Source: Bacteroidales bacterium (GTDB lineage: Bacteria; Bacteroidota; Bacteroidia; Bacteroidales; UBA932). From it: 64,000 nucleotides of DNA. Made by a program: the position numbers and the translations under genes. The notes below the pieces were generated by a model that saw only the letters and a program-made list of their open reading frames with translations, made no database searches and had not been told where the DNA came from. Where the stretch lies: positions 62,001 to 126,000 of the forward strand of contig SUYO01000001.1 in the NCBI GenBank assembly GCA_015060385.1, in the 5' to 3' direction. Shown here in pieces: positions 1 to 7,565 of this stretch (position 1 is the first letter of the stretch; each line of letters opens with the position of its first letter).

Positions 1-10
1 CAATCATAAA

Positions 11-45
11 CAAGCGCCCACGTACGTCAAGTACCTGGGCGCTTG
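11..45 (-). terminator. Stem-loop downstream of rpsA, likely terminator
   Basis: A perfect 10-bp inverted repeat (CAAGCGCCCA and TGGGCGCTTG) encloses 15 nt. On the minus strand it lies about 65 nt past the rpsA stop and is followed by TTTATG, a weak U-tract. It probably ends the rpsA transcript. Confidence 0.6.
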
Positions 46-60
46 GATATCTTTCTGTAG

Positions 61-84
61 TGGGCAGGGCCGAAGCCGTGCCCA
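61..84 (-). terminator. UUCG-tetraloop hairpin after rpsA
   Basis: On the minus strand this reads GGGCA-C-GGC-TTCG-GCC-C-TGCCC: a hairpin with a stable UUCG loop and one C-C mismatch. It lies 25 nt beyond the rpsA stop, before the larger hairpin at 11-45. There is no U-run, so it may protect the 3' end rather than terminate. Confidence 0.45.
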
Positions 85-109
85 ATACATTAAGAGTGAA
101 ATTCATGGA

Positions 110-1948
110 TTACTTGTTCTCGAGCTGGCTCTTAAGTGCTGCGAGAGCGTCGAGGTCACCGAGAGTGGTCTTCTCTACGCTTGAGTTGATCTTCTTCACA
201 GCCTTCTTAGTGTTGTCAGCCTCTGCAGCAGCCTTCTGTGCTCTTTCCTCAACAGCAGCAGCGTAAGTCTTAGCGTGTGAGAGAGCTACCTTCTTAGCGC
301 TTCTCTTGAGAGCGATAACCTTGAATGAGAGAGTCTCACCTGTTACAGGCATTGAACCGTCCTCCTTAACGAGGTCCCTGTTGAAGCACTCGCCGTCAAC
401 ATCCTCCTCAAGAGCGATTACAGCTACCTTGTCACCGAGGTTCTTTACCTTACCCTCAACAACAGTACCTACAGCATACTTAGCCTCAACCTCATCCCAT
501 GGGTTAGGAAGGAGCTGCTTGTGACCGAGTGAAAGCTTGTGGTTCTCCTCATCGAAGTCAAGGATTACAACCTCGATAGTGTCACCAGCTGCAACGAGCT
601 CTGACGGATGCTTGATCTTGTTCCAAGAGAGGTCGCTGATGTGTACGAGACCCTCGATTCCCTCCTCAAGCTCAGCGAATACGCCGAAGTTTGTAATATT
701 GCGTACAGAAGCAGTGTGCTTAGAACCTACTGCATACTTCTCGCGGATGTTCTCCCAAGGGTTAGCAACGAGCTGCTTGAGACCGAGAGACATCTTCTTC
801 TCCTCGCGGTCGAGAGTAAGGATCTGAGCCTCAACCTCGTCACCAGCCTTAAGGAAGTCAGAAGCGATGCGGAGTCTTGGAGACCATGACATCTCCGATA
901 CGTGGATAAGACCCTCTACGCCTGGCTCGATCTCTACGAATGCGCCGTAGTCAGCGATGAGGACAACCTTACCCTTAACCTTGTCACCAACCTTGAGGTT
1001 TGCATCGAGTGCATCCCAAGGGTGCTGGCAGAGCTGCTTGAGACCGAGAGCGATTCTCTTCTTTGACTCATCGAAGTCAAGGATAACCACGTTGATCTTC
1101 TGGTCGAGAGCGACAACCTCCTCTGGATGGTTGATACGTCCCCATGAAAGGTCTGTGATGTGGATGAGACCGTCAACACCGCCGAGGTCAACGAATACAC
1201 CGTAACCTGTGATGTTCTTGACAGTTCCCTCAAGAACCTGACCCTTCTCGAGCTTGCCGATGATCTCGCTCTTCTGCTGCTCGAGCTCAGCCTCGATAAG
1301 TGCCTTGTGTGAAACAACAACGTTGCGGAACTCCTGGTTGATCTTCACGATCTTGAAGTCCATAGTCGTGTCAACATACTGATCGTAGTCGCGGATAGGC
1401 TTGATGTCGATCTGTGAACCTGGGAGGAATGCCTCGATTCCGAATACGTCCACGATCATACCGCCCTTTGTGCGTGTCTTCACGTAACCCTTTACGATCT
1501 CGTCTGCATTGTATGCAGCGTTTACCATATCCCAAGAACGGAGCTGGCGTGCCTTCTTGTGAGAAAGGATAAGCTGACCCTTCTTGTCCTCAGTATTCTC
1601 TACGAATACCTCAACCTTGTCACCTACTGCAAGGTCCTGGTTGTAACGGAACTCAGGAGCCATGATGACACCCTCGCTCTTGTAGCCGATGTTCACGATA
1701 ACCTCTCTCTTGCTGATTGCTGTAACGACGCCCTCTACGACCTCGCCCTCAACAACCTTTGAAAGAGTCTGGTTGTACTGCTCAGCGATCTCCTCAACTG
1801 AAGCACCGTAAACATCATCATTCTCAAATGCATCCCAGTCAAACTCCTCAGGAGCAACTGAAGCGTTGAGAACGCTCTTCTTGGTTTCTTCTACTGCTGG
1901 AGCTGCAACTACCTCTGCAGCCTCAACAACTGTCTTGTTTTCTTCCAT
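110..1948 (-). CDS. rpsA: 30S ribosomal protein S1
   Basis: Ribosomal protein S1 binds mRNA on the 30S subunit during initiation. About 612 residues: an acidic N-terminus (MEENKTVVEAAEVV), then six S1 (OB-fold) repeats marked by recurring G-x-V, GYGVFVDLGG / DYGAFVEIE / NFGVFAELEEG, EGLIHIS(D/E)(L/M)SW and K-x-x-LGLKQL segments. The two N-terminal repeats diverge most, as usual for S1. The reading frame stays open to a TTG at 1966, but ATG at 1948 is chosen because the TTG would add only six non-acidic residues. The gene is monocistronic, with its own promoter at 2047-2077 and terminators at 11-84. Its codons are strongly biased, as expected for a highly expressed gene. Confidence 0.97.
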   Translation of the reverse strand: MEENKTVVEAAEVVAAPAVEETKKSVLNASVAPEEFDWDAFENDDVYGASVEEIAEQYNQTLSKVVEGEVVEGVVTAISKREVIVNIGYKSEGVIMAPEFRYNQDLAVGDKVEVFVENTEDKKGQLILSHKKARQLRSWDMVNAAYNADEIVKGYVKTRTKGGMIVDVFGIEAFLPGSQIDIKPIRDYDQYVDTTMDFKIVKINQEFRNVVVSHKALIEAELEQQKSEIIGKLEKGQVLEGTVKNITGYGVFVDLGGVDGLIHITDLSWGRINHPEEVVALDQKINVVILDFDESKKRIALGLKQLCQHPWDALDANLKVGDKVKGKVVLIADYGAFVEIEPGVEGLIHVSEMSWSPRLRIASDFLKAGDEVEAQILTLDREEKKMSLGLKQLVANPWENIREKYAVGSKHTASVRNITNFGVFAELEEGIEGLVHISDLSWNKIKHPSELVAAGDTIEVVILDFDEENHKLSLGHKQLLPNPWDEVEAKYAVGTVVEGKVKNLGDKVAVIALEEDVDGECFNRDLVKEDGSMPVTGETLSFKVIALKRSAKKVALSHAKTYAAAVEERAQKAAAEADNTKKAVKKINSSVEKTTLGDLDALAALKSQLENK

Positions 1949-2016
1949 TGTAAAATTTAAAAACAAACTAGTGGGTTAAACATTATTTATTGTGCCTTGC
2001 CTCAGCGACTTACGAT

Positions 2017-2047
2017 AAAAAAGCACGCTTTTGGCGAAAAAGCGTGC
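2017..2047 (-). terminator. Strong intrinsic terminator upstream of rpsA
   Basis: A 10-bp stem (GCACGCTTTT/AAAAGCGTGC) is followed on the minus strand by TTTTTTATCG. It reads in the rpsA direction but abuts the rpsA -7 element. It should therefore stop transcription arriving from the RNA candidate at 2246-2400 rather than transcripts of rpsA. Confidence 0.75.
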
Positions 2048-2077
2048 AAAAATATGTATAATTTTCGGTATTTCAAA
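2047..2077 (-). promoter_or_regulatory. rpsA promoter (Bacteroidota -33/-7)
   Basis: Minus strand: TTTG (2074-2077), 19 nt, then TATTTTTG (2047-2054), matching TTTG-N19-TAnnTTTG exactly. The predicted start near 2041 gives a leader of about 90 nt for rpsA. The -7 element touches the stem of the terminator at 2017-2047. Confidence 0.75.
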
Positions 2078-2142
2078 GGGTTTTGAAAGAATTAGCCATT
2101 GATATCTGACCCTACCTGCACTTCAACGACAAGGCTTGCATA

Positions 2143-2180
2143 CATCTGTGACAAAAAACCGCTGTTTTATGTCACAGATG
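2143..2180. repeat. 11-bp perfect inverted repeat in non-coding region
   Basis: CATCTGTGACA and TGTCACAGATG flank a 16-nt centre that can add an AAAAC/GTTTT pairing. It lies between the RNA candidate (2246-2400) and the rpsA promoter, with no U-run on either strand. It could be an operator or an RNA 3'-end structure. Confidence 0.6.
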
Positions 2181-2245
2181 CATTGAAATCCCATCCAATC
2201 ATCCCAAATTGGTGACACCTGTAACAATTTTAACACGTTTCGTGC

Positions 2246-2400
2246 AACAGCTGAGAATAGCCGAAGCGCCAGGCATCACCTTGAGACTTGAGGCATCTGC
2301 GATATAATTATCAGGCCCCAGGAGCACCTGCTTTCGAGCGGGGAATATGCCTCAGACACAGACTTTCTAGCCTGACTGCGGTATTGTTCTCTCTCTGTTC
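2246..2400 (-). ncRNA. 6S-like RNA candidate
   Basis: No coding frame is plausible here, but the minus strand folds into one long interrupted hairpin. From outside in, these pair: AACAG/CTGTT, GAGAA/TTCTC, CCG/CGG and TCAGGC/GCCTGG. Then comes a large two-sided bubble (about 15 nt against 14 nt), then TGAGGCAT/ATGCCTCA and a distal arm with CCCC/GGGG. Closing stem, large central bubble and terminal arm over about 155 nt is the architecture of 6S RNA, which mimics an open promoter and binds RNA polymerase. A promoter-like element ends just upstream (2405-2437). I recognise the fold, not the sequence, so another structured RNA remains possible. Confidence 0.5.
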
Positions 2401-2404
2401 TCAT

Positions 2405-2437
2405 CAAACCTTTGGGCGGATAAATAATCCGCCCAAA
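2405..2437 (-). promoter_or_regulatory. Putative promoter of the 6S-like RNA
   Basis: Minus strand: TTTG (2434-2437), 21 nt, then AAGGTTTG (2405-2412), one mismatch from TAnnTTTG. The expected start, about 2399, coincides with the first paired base of the RNA candidate. The -33/-7 interval is almost entirely the inverted repeat at 2411-2437. Confidence 0.45.
2411..2437 (-). terminator. 11-bp inverted repeat after the caspase operon
   Basis: TTTGGGCGGAT and ATCCGCCCAAA flank a 5-nt loop. It lies 55 nt past the stop of the caspase-like gene, so it probably terminates that operon. It also sits between the two hexamer-like boxes of the putative promoter at 2405-2437 and could act as an operator. 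Confidence 0.6.
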
Positions 2438-2491
2438 ATAAAGAATGCCAAGATCTTTGATATTCTGACATTCTCAAATATCTAACATTAT

Positions 2492-4435
2492 CTACTTGAA
2501 TGTAATAGAACGCCATTTATCTGATAACATACCCGATGACATTACCGATGGAGTTTGCGGCTTCGAATTTTCAATCATTGCATGTTTACCTACATTATCT
2601 GTAATATATGACGCCAGTTCACCCAGAGTCACATTTCCATTTGTTTCCTGTAATTTCTTACACAAGAAATAAGTAAACAATCCGTGGCCCTTCTCTCTAT
2701 ATGGGTATGCGGTTTCATCACCTTGGGCAGCAGAAAATACGACCATATTCCCTTTAGGAGCCTCAGCTTTTGCTTTTATTGCTACTCCTCGAGCAGCGAC
2801 CATCATATCTCCACTTCTTTCTGCACCAGAAAAACAAGCATCAAGGAGGACAACAGTTGACTGGGTAGGATTTTCGGATAGTCTAGAGTAAAGGTTACTT
2901 AATTTATAACCAGTAGATGCATTTGAGCCATTCCCGTCTACAGGTAGCAGAAACGCATCTTTTGTTGACTCATCAGGAACTCCATGTCCAGCATAATAGA
3001 AAATGATTTTCGCATCTCCATTATATGCCTTTGCTATTCCTGCCAACCAGTCCACCTGTTCCCACATATTTACCAATGTAGCATCCTGGACGTAACGGAT
3101 ATTCTTCTCCGGAACACCAAGCGTCTTATTACAATATTCCTTAAAAGTCTGGCCATCACTTGCAGCAAACTCCACTTGAGAAACCCTCTGGTAATTCTCA
3201 TTAGCAATTATTACAGCAAAAGTATTATCATTGTCATACAATCCTGTTGGAATATTCTGATCTATATCAGATTTCACCTGCAACGTCTTCCTGACTACCC
3301 TAGAATCCTGACGTATTGTTTCACCGGCGTCAACATCCAGGTCAATAGGATCGAAATCATAGTCAATATCAATCTGAGCAAATTCCAGAGATGCTTTATT
3401 GCTATATACATATCTGCTACCATCTGACATGACGAAAACGGATTCCGCTAAACCAATGCCGTCGTTTTCAACACAATAGATATTCGAATTCTCTATAGTA
3501 TTGAATTCCATCTCGAATTTTTCGGCTTTTGATATCGGAACCGGAACAAGAAGTTCACCAAAACGCGAATCATATACGACGAATATTTCACCATCCGCAT
3601 CATAATCACCTAATTTGAACTCATGTTCAATCCCAGCCTGCTGATATGCAATATATTCGGTTCTAGCAACATTGAGAAGAGAATCTACAAGGATAGCGCG
3701 AGTACTCTCATTTACTCTCGACTGCCAGTCCGCTGTCTTTTCATATTTACCTTTCTTCTGCCAATTATTTACATAGTTTTCCACATATTGTCTTGCAAAA
3801 CTAGAAAAGGTTTGAAGCACTTCTGTACGGTTATCATACCACTGACCGGTCTTATCTATATAGCCTTTCTTTCCATCAAAGAACACTGCGGCAAGCCCGT
3901 CAATAAAATCACCGGCATCCGAATACTTATAAGGAAGAACAGTCTTACCATTCTTGTCTATGAAACCAAATTTCTCTCCCATACAAACTCTAGCTAAACC
4001 CTCAGAAAATATACCGGCATACTCATATTTATATGGTATCACACAGTTTCCATCACGATCAACATAGCCATATTTCCCACCAAGCATTACAGGTGCGACA
4101 CCCTCGTTAAATTTGCCGACCTCTTGATACTTGGGAGCAATCACCACTCTATCATACTGTTTATATCCCCAAAGGTTATCTGAGTTCCTAATTGGGCTAT
4201 AATCAGAAATTTTCAACTGAATTTCCAATAATTCGCATGTATCCTTCTCTATTTTCTTCTCTGCTTTCTTATCAATTCTCTCATCACTACCATGTGCTTC
4301 CTCTGCATTTTTTGATTTATCAGACTTTATAAAAATCGACGAAACAGCCCTCATTCCATCCTTTAACAGATTCTGCGCAGACAATTCACAAGGTAACATG
4401 CAAAATATAATCAGAACGGATATAAAGCAACGCAT
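2492..4435 (-). CDS. Secreted WG-repeat caspase-like (C14) protease
   Basis: 647 residues. A signal peptide (about 1-20, ending LSAQ) and a charged linker are followed by three or four WG-type repeats (about 88-200; KYGYVDRDGN, KFGFIDKNGK, KKGYIDKTGQ) and a poorly conserved middle. The C-terminal caspase-like domain (about 410-640) has the His motif FYYAGHG (His484) and the Cys motif LLDACFSG (Cys534), so the catalytic dyad is intact. C14 proteases of this type cut after Arg or Lys, but the substrate here is unknown. It is the last gene of a four-gene operon, 2 bp after the beta-barrel gene. Codon use is AT-rich compared with rpsA. Confidence 0.85.
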   Translation of the reverse strand: MRCFISVLIIFCMLPCELSAQNLLKDGMRAVSSIFIKSDKSKNAEEAHGSDERIDKKAEKKIEKDTCELLEIQLKISDYSPIRNSDNLWGYKQYDRVVIAPKYQEVGKFNEGVAPVMLGGKYGYVDRDGNCVIPYKYEYAGIFSEGLARVCMGEKFGFIDKNGKTVLPYKYSDAGDFIDGLAAVFFDGKKGYIDKTGQWYDNRTEVLQTFSSFARQYVENYVNNWQKKGKYEKTADWQSRVNESTRAILVDSLLNVARTEYIAYQQAGIEHEFKLGDYDADGEIFVVYDSRFGELLVPVPISKAEKFEMEFNTIENSNIYCVENDGIGLAESVFVMSDGSRYVYSNKASLEFAQIDIDYDFDPIDLDVDAGETIRQDSRVVRKTLQVKSDIDQNIPTGLYDNDNTFAVIIANENYQRVSQVEFAASDGQTFKEYCNKTLGVPEKNIRYVQDATLVNMWEQVDWLAGIAKAYNGDAKIIFYYAGHGVPDESTKDAFLLPVDGNGSNASTGYKLSNLYSRLSENPTQSTVVLLDACFSGAERSGDMMVAARGVAIKAKAEAPKGNMVVFSAAQGDETAYPYREKGHGLFTYFLCKKLQETNGNVTLGELASYITDNVGKHAMIENSKPQTPSVMSSGMLSDKWRSITFK

Positions 4436-4437
4436 AA

Positions 4438-5226
4438 TTAGAATGAATAAGCTATTTTTAATTTAACTGTAATATAATCTTCAAAATACGGACCGCCATC
4501 TATTGATAATGCAGATACAGATAATCCATACCACATTGAACCATGTTTTTTACAATGAGACCTTAACCCAACAGAACCATCTAAATATGGACCGAGACCA
4601 GAATAGGTAGATAAGGCGAGACCTCCACTTAATCCGATATATGGAGATAATTTCTTTTTTGACGTTTCTGCTCTTAAATGCAGATACATTGGTATTGTTA
4701 CTCCGGTACATGGATTGTCAAAGCCAATACCTGCGCCTATGTAAAAATGCCTTGAAAAACGATATCCATTTATTATCGACAAAGACATTCCAAAGTTGGC
4801 CTCAGTATAAGCAGTTTGACTATAATCTTCATTATAAGCGTATGAATCCAGACCTATTCCAGATTCAATAATACCCATATAGCCTTTTGTCTTAGACCTA
4901 TCTGCACCTGATTCATAAGAAGATACCTCTTTTATAATATTCTCTTTGGATTCTTTAGTTTTCGCTTCTTTTACTTTTGGCTCTTTTGTTTTAGATTCCT
5001 TCAATACATTCAGTGGAGTTATTTTCTTTATCTCTGACTCTGAATAATAAAAAACATCTCCCGACTCGGTTTCTACAACATACCCCCCGTCATCTTGCTT
5101 TGCCACATAACCGACAATCTCTGCTTTACCACTTTTCAGTTCTACTCTAGATTTATATTTTCCGTCCTGAGCACTCATTGCTACACAAGACAAAAGAGTA
5201 AACATAATAATTATAATCCTTTTCAT
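4438..5226 (-). CDS. Predicted outer-membrane beta-barrel protein
   Basis: 262 residues. It has a signal peptide ending MSAQ and a small N-terminal beta domain (about 24-75, 'VELKSGKAEIVGYV...VETESGDVFYY') that looks like a short SH3-like or SPOR-free cap. A Lys/Glu-rich linker (about 78-105) leads to a C-terminal part of alternating aromatic strands and turns (GYMGIIESGIGLDSY, GYRFSRHFYIGAGIGF) ending in a terminal Phe (KIAYSF), typical of an outer-membrane barrel. It probably presents or anchors the neighbouring protease or lipoprotein at the surface. I do not recognise a named family. Confidence 0.65.
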   Translation of the reverse strand: MKRIIIIMFTLLSCVAMSAQDGKYKSRVELKSGKAEIVGYVAKQDDGGYVVETESGDVFYYSESEIKKITPLNVLKESKTKEPKVKEAKTKESKENIIKEVSSYESGADRSKTKGYMGIIESGIGLDSYAYNEDYSQTAYTEANFGMSLSIINGYRFSRHFYIGAGIGFDNPCTGVTIPMYLHLRAETSKKKLSPYIGLSGGLALSTYSGLGPYLDGSVGLRSHCKKHGSMWYGLSVSALSIDGGPYFEDYITVKLKIAYSF

Positions 5227-5237
5227 AATAATATAGG

Positions 5238-6119
5238 TTAATTGTTATTCATAACATGTATATCAAATGTCTTTACTGTGAGGTTTTTATCTGCGATACG
5301 AACTGACGACAACCATTTTTGGAACGACACATAATCCAGTTCCCTAGGTAATAATTCATCATCTTTCATATCATTGGCCTTAGTAAATGGAGAAGTCGAC
5401 CATATTACATACATACGATTGATTTCCTGTTCTTTCGAACAGGTAAGTGTATATTCTTCTACCATCCACTCATGCTCAACCCCAAAAGGATGCTCTTTAG
5501 AGAAGAACAGATGTCTTTCCCCCGCCTTCGTCTTAACAATACCATTGTTTGAAGAACTGTATGGTAACAGACAATACACATCAGCTGTTCCATCGAATAA
5601 ATAAACCGCTAAATACCCATCTGCAGGAGCAGAAAAAGACAGAAACATATCATCTCCGGCTTTGAAATCGGTATCTTCAAACTTGTCCTCAATTCCATTT
5701 CTCAACACCTTTGCAGAAAAGTCAGTTTGGGAATATGTGATTTCACGAGTCTTTCCTGTTACTTTGACTTTTATTGCCAACATACCATCTGGCGTTATCT
5801 CAGTATAGTACTCAGGATTACCGACAGTTTCCAGCCATTCACCTTTTACAGAGCTTTCTCCTAACGACAGCATATCTACTGACGAAGCATCTGATGAATT
5901 TTGACCAAGAGTGGCGGCAGTCATACTTATCACAGTGCCATAGTTATCGGCCAGAATCTGAATCTGAGCCCGATATAATGCTGTTCTCTTTGCTTCATCG
6001 AGGGATTGAGTCTCTGGAGGGTAATACATGTACTCTCCAGAGACGGTCTTTACTTTCTGAGCGAAACAAACAATAGGACAAATGGATATAGCAATCAGTA
6101 TAAGACACAATCTCTTCAT
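5238..6119 (-). CDS. Secreted DUF4384-domain protein
   Basis: 293 residues with a signal peptide ending CFAQ. The N-terminal half (about 25-145) has 'SLDEAKRTALYRAQIQILADNYGT', resembling the LPP20/FlgT-like fold. The second half (about 150-250) fits DUF4384 ('FKAGDDMFLSFSAPADGYLAVYLFDG', then a LLPY segment). DUF4384 is often found beside or fused to caspase-like peptidases, so it likely works with the C14-like protein two genes downstream. One base separates it from the preceding gene and 11 bp from the next. No catalytic residues are evident. Confidence 0.75.
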   Translation of the reverse strand: MKRLCLILIAISICPIVCFAQKVKTVSGEYMYYPPETQSLDEAKRTALYRAQIQILADNYGTVISMTAATLGQNSSDASSVDMLSLGESSVKGEWLETVGNPEYYTEITPDGMLAIKVKVTGKTREITYSQTDFSAKVLRNGIEDKFEDTDFKAGDDMFLSFSAPADGYLAVYLFDGTADVYCLLPYSSSNNGIVKTKAGERHLFFSKEHPFGVEHEWMVEEYTLTCSKEQEINRMYVIWSTSPFTKANDMKDDELLPRELDYVSFQKWLSSVRIADKNLTVKTFDIHVMNNN

Positions 6120-6120
6120 T

Positions 6121-6726
6121 TTACAATTTCATCAAATCATCCAGTTTCTTATGAAGATCATCTCCCCTTTTCATGAGCTCGTCTCTTACAGCATTCTTTG
6201 CAGCCTCAACTGCCATTTCCATATTATAGGCGATCATAACACGAACCTCTTTATTCTTGCCGGACACCTCTCTGTAACATTCAACAAGAGTAATGACTCT
6301 GCCTATTTTTTGCGCTATAATATTTTTTGATGCCATTACAGTCTGGGTAACAGAAGCCGCCTGTTCTGCAGGGAGTTGATTATTGGCCAGATTATTTTCC
6401 ACAAGTGCAACGACTTCGGTCTGAAGTTGACCAGCTAATGTTAACTTGGCCAATTCCAAAGCTTGCATTTTTGCTGCATCATAATTCTGTCCGATTGACA
6501 TGGCTTCTCCTGTAACATATTTTGGATAGCCCATATCATCTACCTCATCTCTCATTTGATATGACTTTTCCAACTGTCTCTCCAGAGTATGATGTCCAGG
6601 AGCTACCACCCATCCGTCTTTAGCATAAGACTTAGCTTCTTTCTTTGCATCCTTTGCATAGTTCTGAGCCATAAGCATAGATGACCCCAAAATCAGCGCA
6701 CAGAAAACTGTTGTTAGTTTTTTCAT
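6121..6726 (-). CDS. Secreted LPP20-like protein, first gene of caspase operon
   Basis: 201 residues. Signal peptide ending LMAQ, without a lipobox Cys, so exported rather than lipidated. The mature part has 'MSIGQNYDAAKMQALELAKLTLAGQLQTEV', the Ala-rich helix plus strand pattern of LPP20-like or FlgT-N domains. A Lys-rich C-terminal helix (MKRGDDLHKKLDDLMKL) follows. It is the first gene of the operon and is preceded by an unusually long leader (6727-7011). Function unknown; the context suggests a structural partner of the DUF4384 protein. Confidence 0.6.
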   Translation of the reverse strand: MKKLTTVFCALILGSSMLMAQNYAKDAKKEAKSYAKDGWVVAPGHHTLERQLEKSYQMRDEVDDMGYPKYVTGEAMSIGQNYDAAKMQALELAKLTLAGQLQTEVVALVENNLANNQLPAEQAASVTQTVMASKNIIAQKIGRVITLVECYREVSGKNKEVRVMIAYNMEMAVEAAKNAVRDELMKRGDDLHKKLDDLMKL

Positions 6727-7011
6727 AATGATAATTTCCCGCTACGACTCCTATACGGATTATATAAACAAAGAAAGTGTGGAGTCGAATCGCCTACCTG
6801 ACAGAAGGTTCTAGCACAACCCAAGCACAAATAGACATTGCAATACCCCACACCTGTATGATCTATGTGGAGCATATGAATGCTACATATAATCAAACAG
6901 ATGATGCGAGTGTTACCATCCTTGTGCTTAATGAATTTGCTAGATTCTCTGTCAAGGATAAAAGTGAAACACTTTCATCAACAATATGTACGCCTTTCCA
7001 CGAAAGACAGG
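6727..7011 (-). other. Long structured 5' leader of caspase operon
   Basis: About 285 nt without a convincing gene. On the minus strand, between the -7 element at 7012-7019 and the first start codon, several pairings are visible: AAAGTG/CACTTT, TATGTAGCAT/ATGCTccACATA, GTGTGGGG/CTCCACAC (about 6777-6853), and CGACTCC/GGAGTCG near 6745-6787. No known riboswitch was recognised. Confidence 0.4.
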
Positions 7012-7019
7012 CAAATATA
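7012..7019 (-). promoter_or_regulatory. -7 element, probable promoter of caspase operon
   Basis: The minus strand has TATATTTG, an exact TAnnTTTG match. At about the right distance upstream there is only TTA in place of TTG. It would give a leader of about 280 nt. Confidence 0.45.
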
Positions 7020-7141
7020 CAAATTATTTCTTAATTCGTAACACTCCGGGATATTGCGGTATAAATTTATTCTTACAGCTTGAAGATTCAAAATCATTGT
7101 TACACACAATTCAATAAATGAATCTATCCGTACACAAACAT

Positions 7142-7170
7142 GTCTGACTGCTCAAAATAATCAGTCAGAC
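7142..7170 (-). terminator. 9-bp hairpin downstream of the lipoprotein remnant
   Basis: GTCTGACTG and CAGTCAGAC flank an 11-nt loop. It lies 35 nt beyond the stop codon of the pseudogene fragment at 7205-7279, where the terminator of the lost gene would be. Confidence 0.5.
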
Positions 7171-7204
7171 CCAATGCCCCATGACATCAGTAATTATTTC
7201 TAAA

Positions 7205-7279
7205 TCACTCAACCGGACAGATAGTCCACAGACCATTGGTCAGCACTATCTCATAGCCATCGATGAGATAGTCTGCAGG
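7205..7279 (-). pseudogene. C-terminal remnant of a fimbrillin/beta-helix lipoprotein
   Basis: The minus strand reads PADYLIDGYEIVLTNGLW then TICPVE and TGA. This matches the last residues of the intact lipoprotein at 7566-9335 (PTDYLADGYEAVLTDGVW, TVRPASE, stop) at about 16 of 24 positions. Homology ends abruptly beyond about 7280, and no start or upstream body is present. It is the 3' end of a deleted paralogue, left about 290 bp from the intact copy. Confidence 0.75.
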
Positions 7280-7328
7280 TAACAATTGCATTGGTGGAGC
7301 CTGGCAGCCGAATTGAAATTCATACCGA

Positions 7329-7368
7329 AGCGTGGGAGCGAGAAAGCCGGCTTTCTCGGACCCACGCT
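7329..7368. repeat. 40-nt near-perfect palindrome
   Basis: An outer 8-bp stem AGCGTGGG/CCCACGCT and an inner perfect palindrome GAGAAAGCCGGCTTTCTC are separated by 3-nt unpaired steps (agc/gga). It lies between the pseudogene remnant and the intact lipoprotein gene. It has no U-tract, so it is not a classical terminator. Confidence 0.7.
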
Positions 7369-7401
7369 ATGCAAAACCGTTCAAAAAAGCCACAAAACAG
7401 C

Positions 7402-7441
7402 AGCGTCGGTGCCAGTCTCTTGTCTAACTGGCACCGACGCT
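7402..7441 (-). terminator. 15-bp perfect stem-loop after the lipoprotein gene
   Basis: AGCGTCGGTGCCAGT and its exact complement flank a 10-nt loop. On the minus strand, GCTGTTTTGTGGCTTTTTT follows, so it probably terminates the gene at 7566-9335, about 125 nt after its stop. Confidence 0.6.
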
Positions 7442-7463
7442 TCAAGAACATCAGGCTCTGACC

Positions 7464-7565
7464 GATGTCTGGCTCCGGCTGGCGTCAGACTCCGGAAGAT
7501 GTCTGGCTACAACCAGTGTCAAGTTCTGGCTGATGTCTGGCTCCGGCAGACTGGTCACAACCAAA
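7464..7565. repeat. Three degenerate 34-bp direct repeats
   Basis: GATGTCTGGCT recurs exactly at 7464, 7498 and 7532, a constant 34-bp period. The rest of each unit is diverged (CCGG-rich in units 1 and 3). The third unit ends against the stop codon of the lipoprotein gene. Confidence 0.65.

Noticed and set aside
1949..1966. TTG-initiated extension of rpsA
   Set aside because: Adds MFLNFT before the acidic S1 start; the ATG at 1948 has normal spacing to the promoter.
6777..6853. tRNA-like stretch: 77 nt with pairing ends GTGTGG/CCACAC
   Set aside because: No T-loop TTCRANY with a matching stem, no D or anticodon arms; treated as leader pairing.
6777..7034. 85-codon + strand frame in the leader of the caspase operon
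   Set aside because: No signal, motif or composition support, and it opposes a likely leader RNA.
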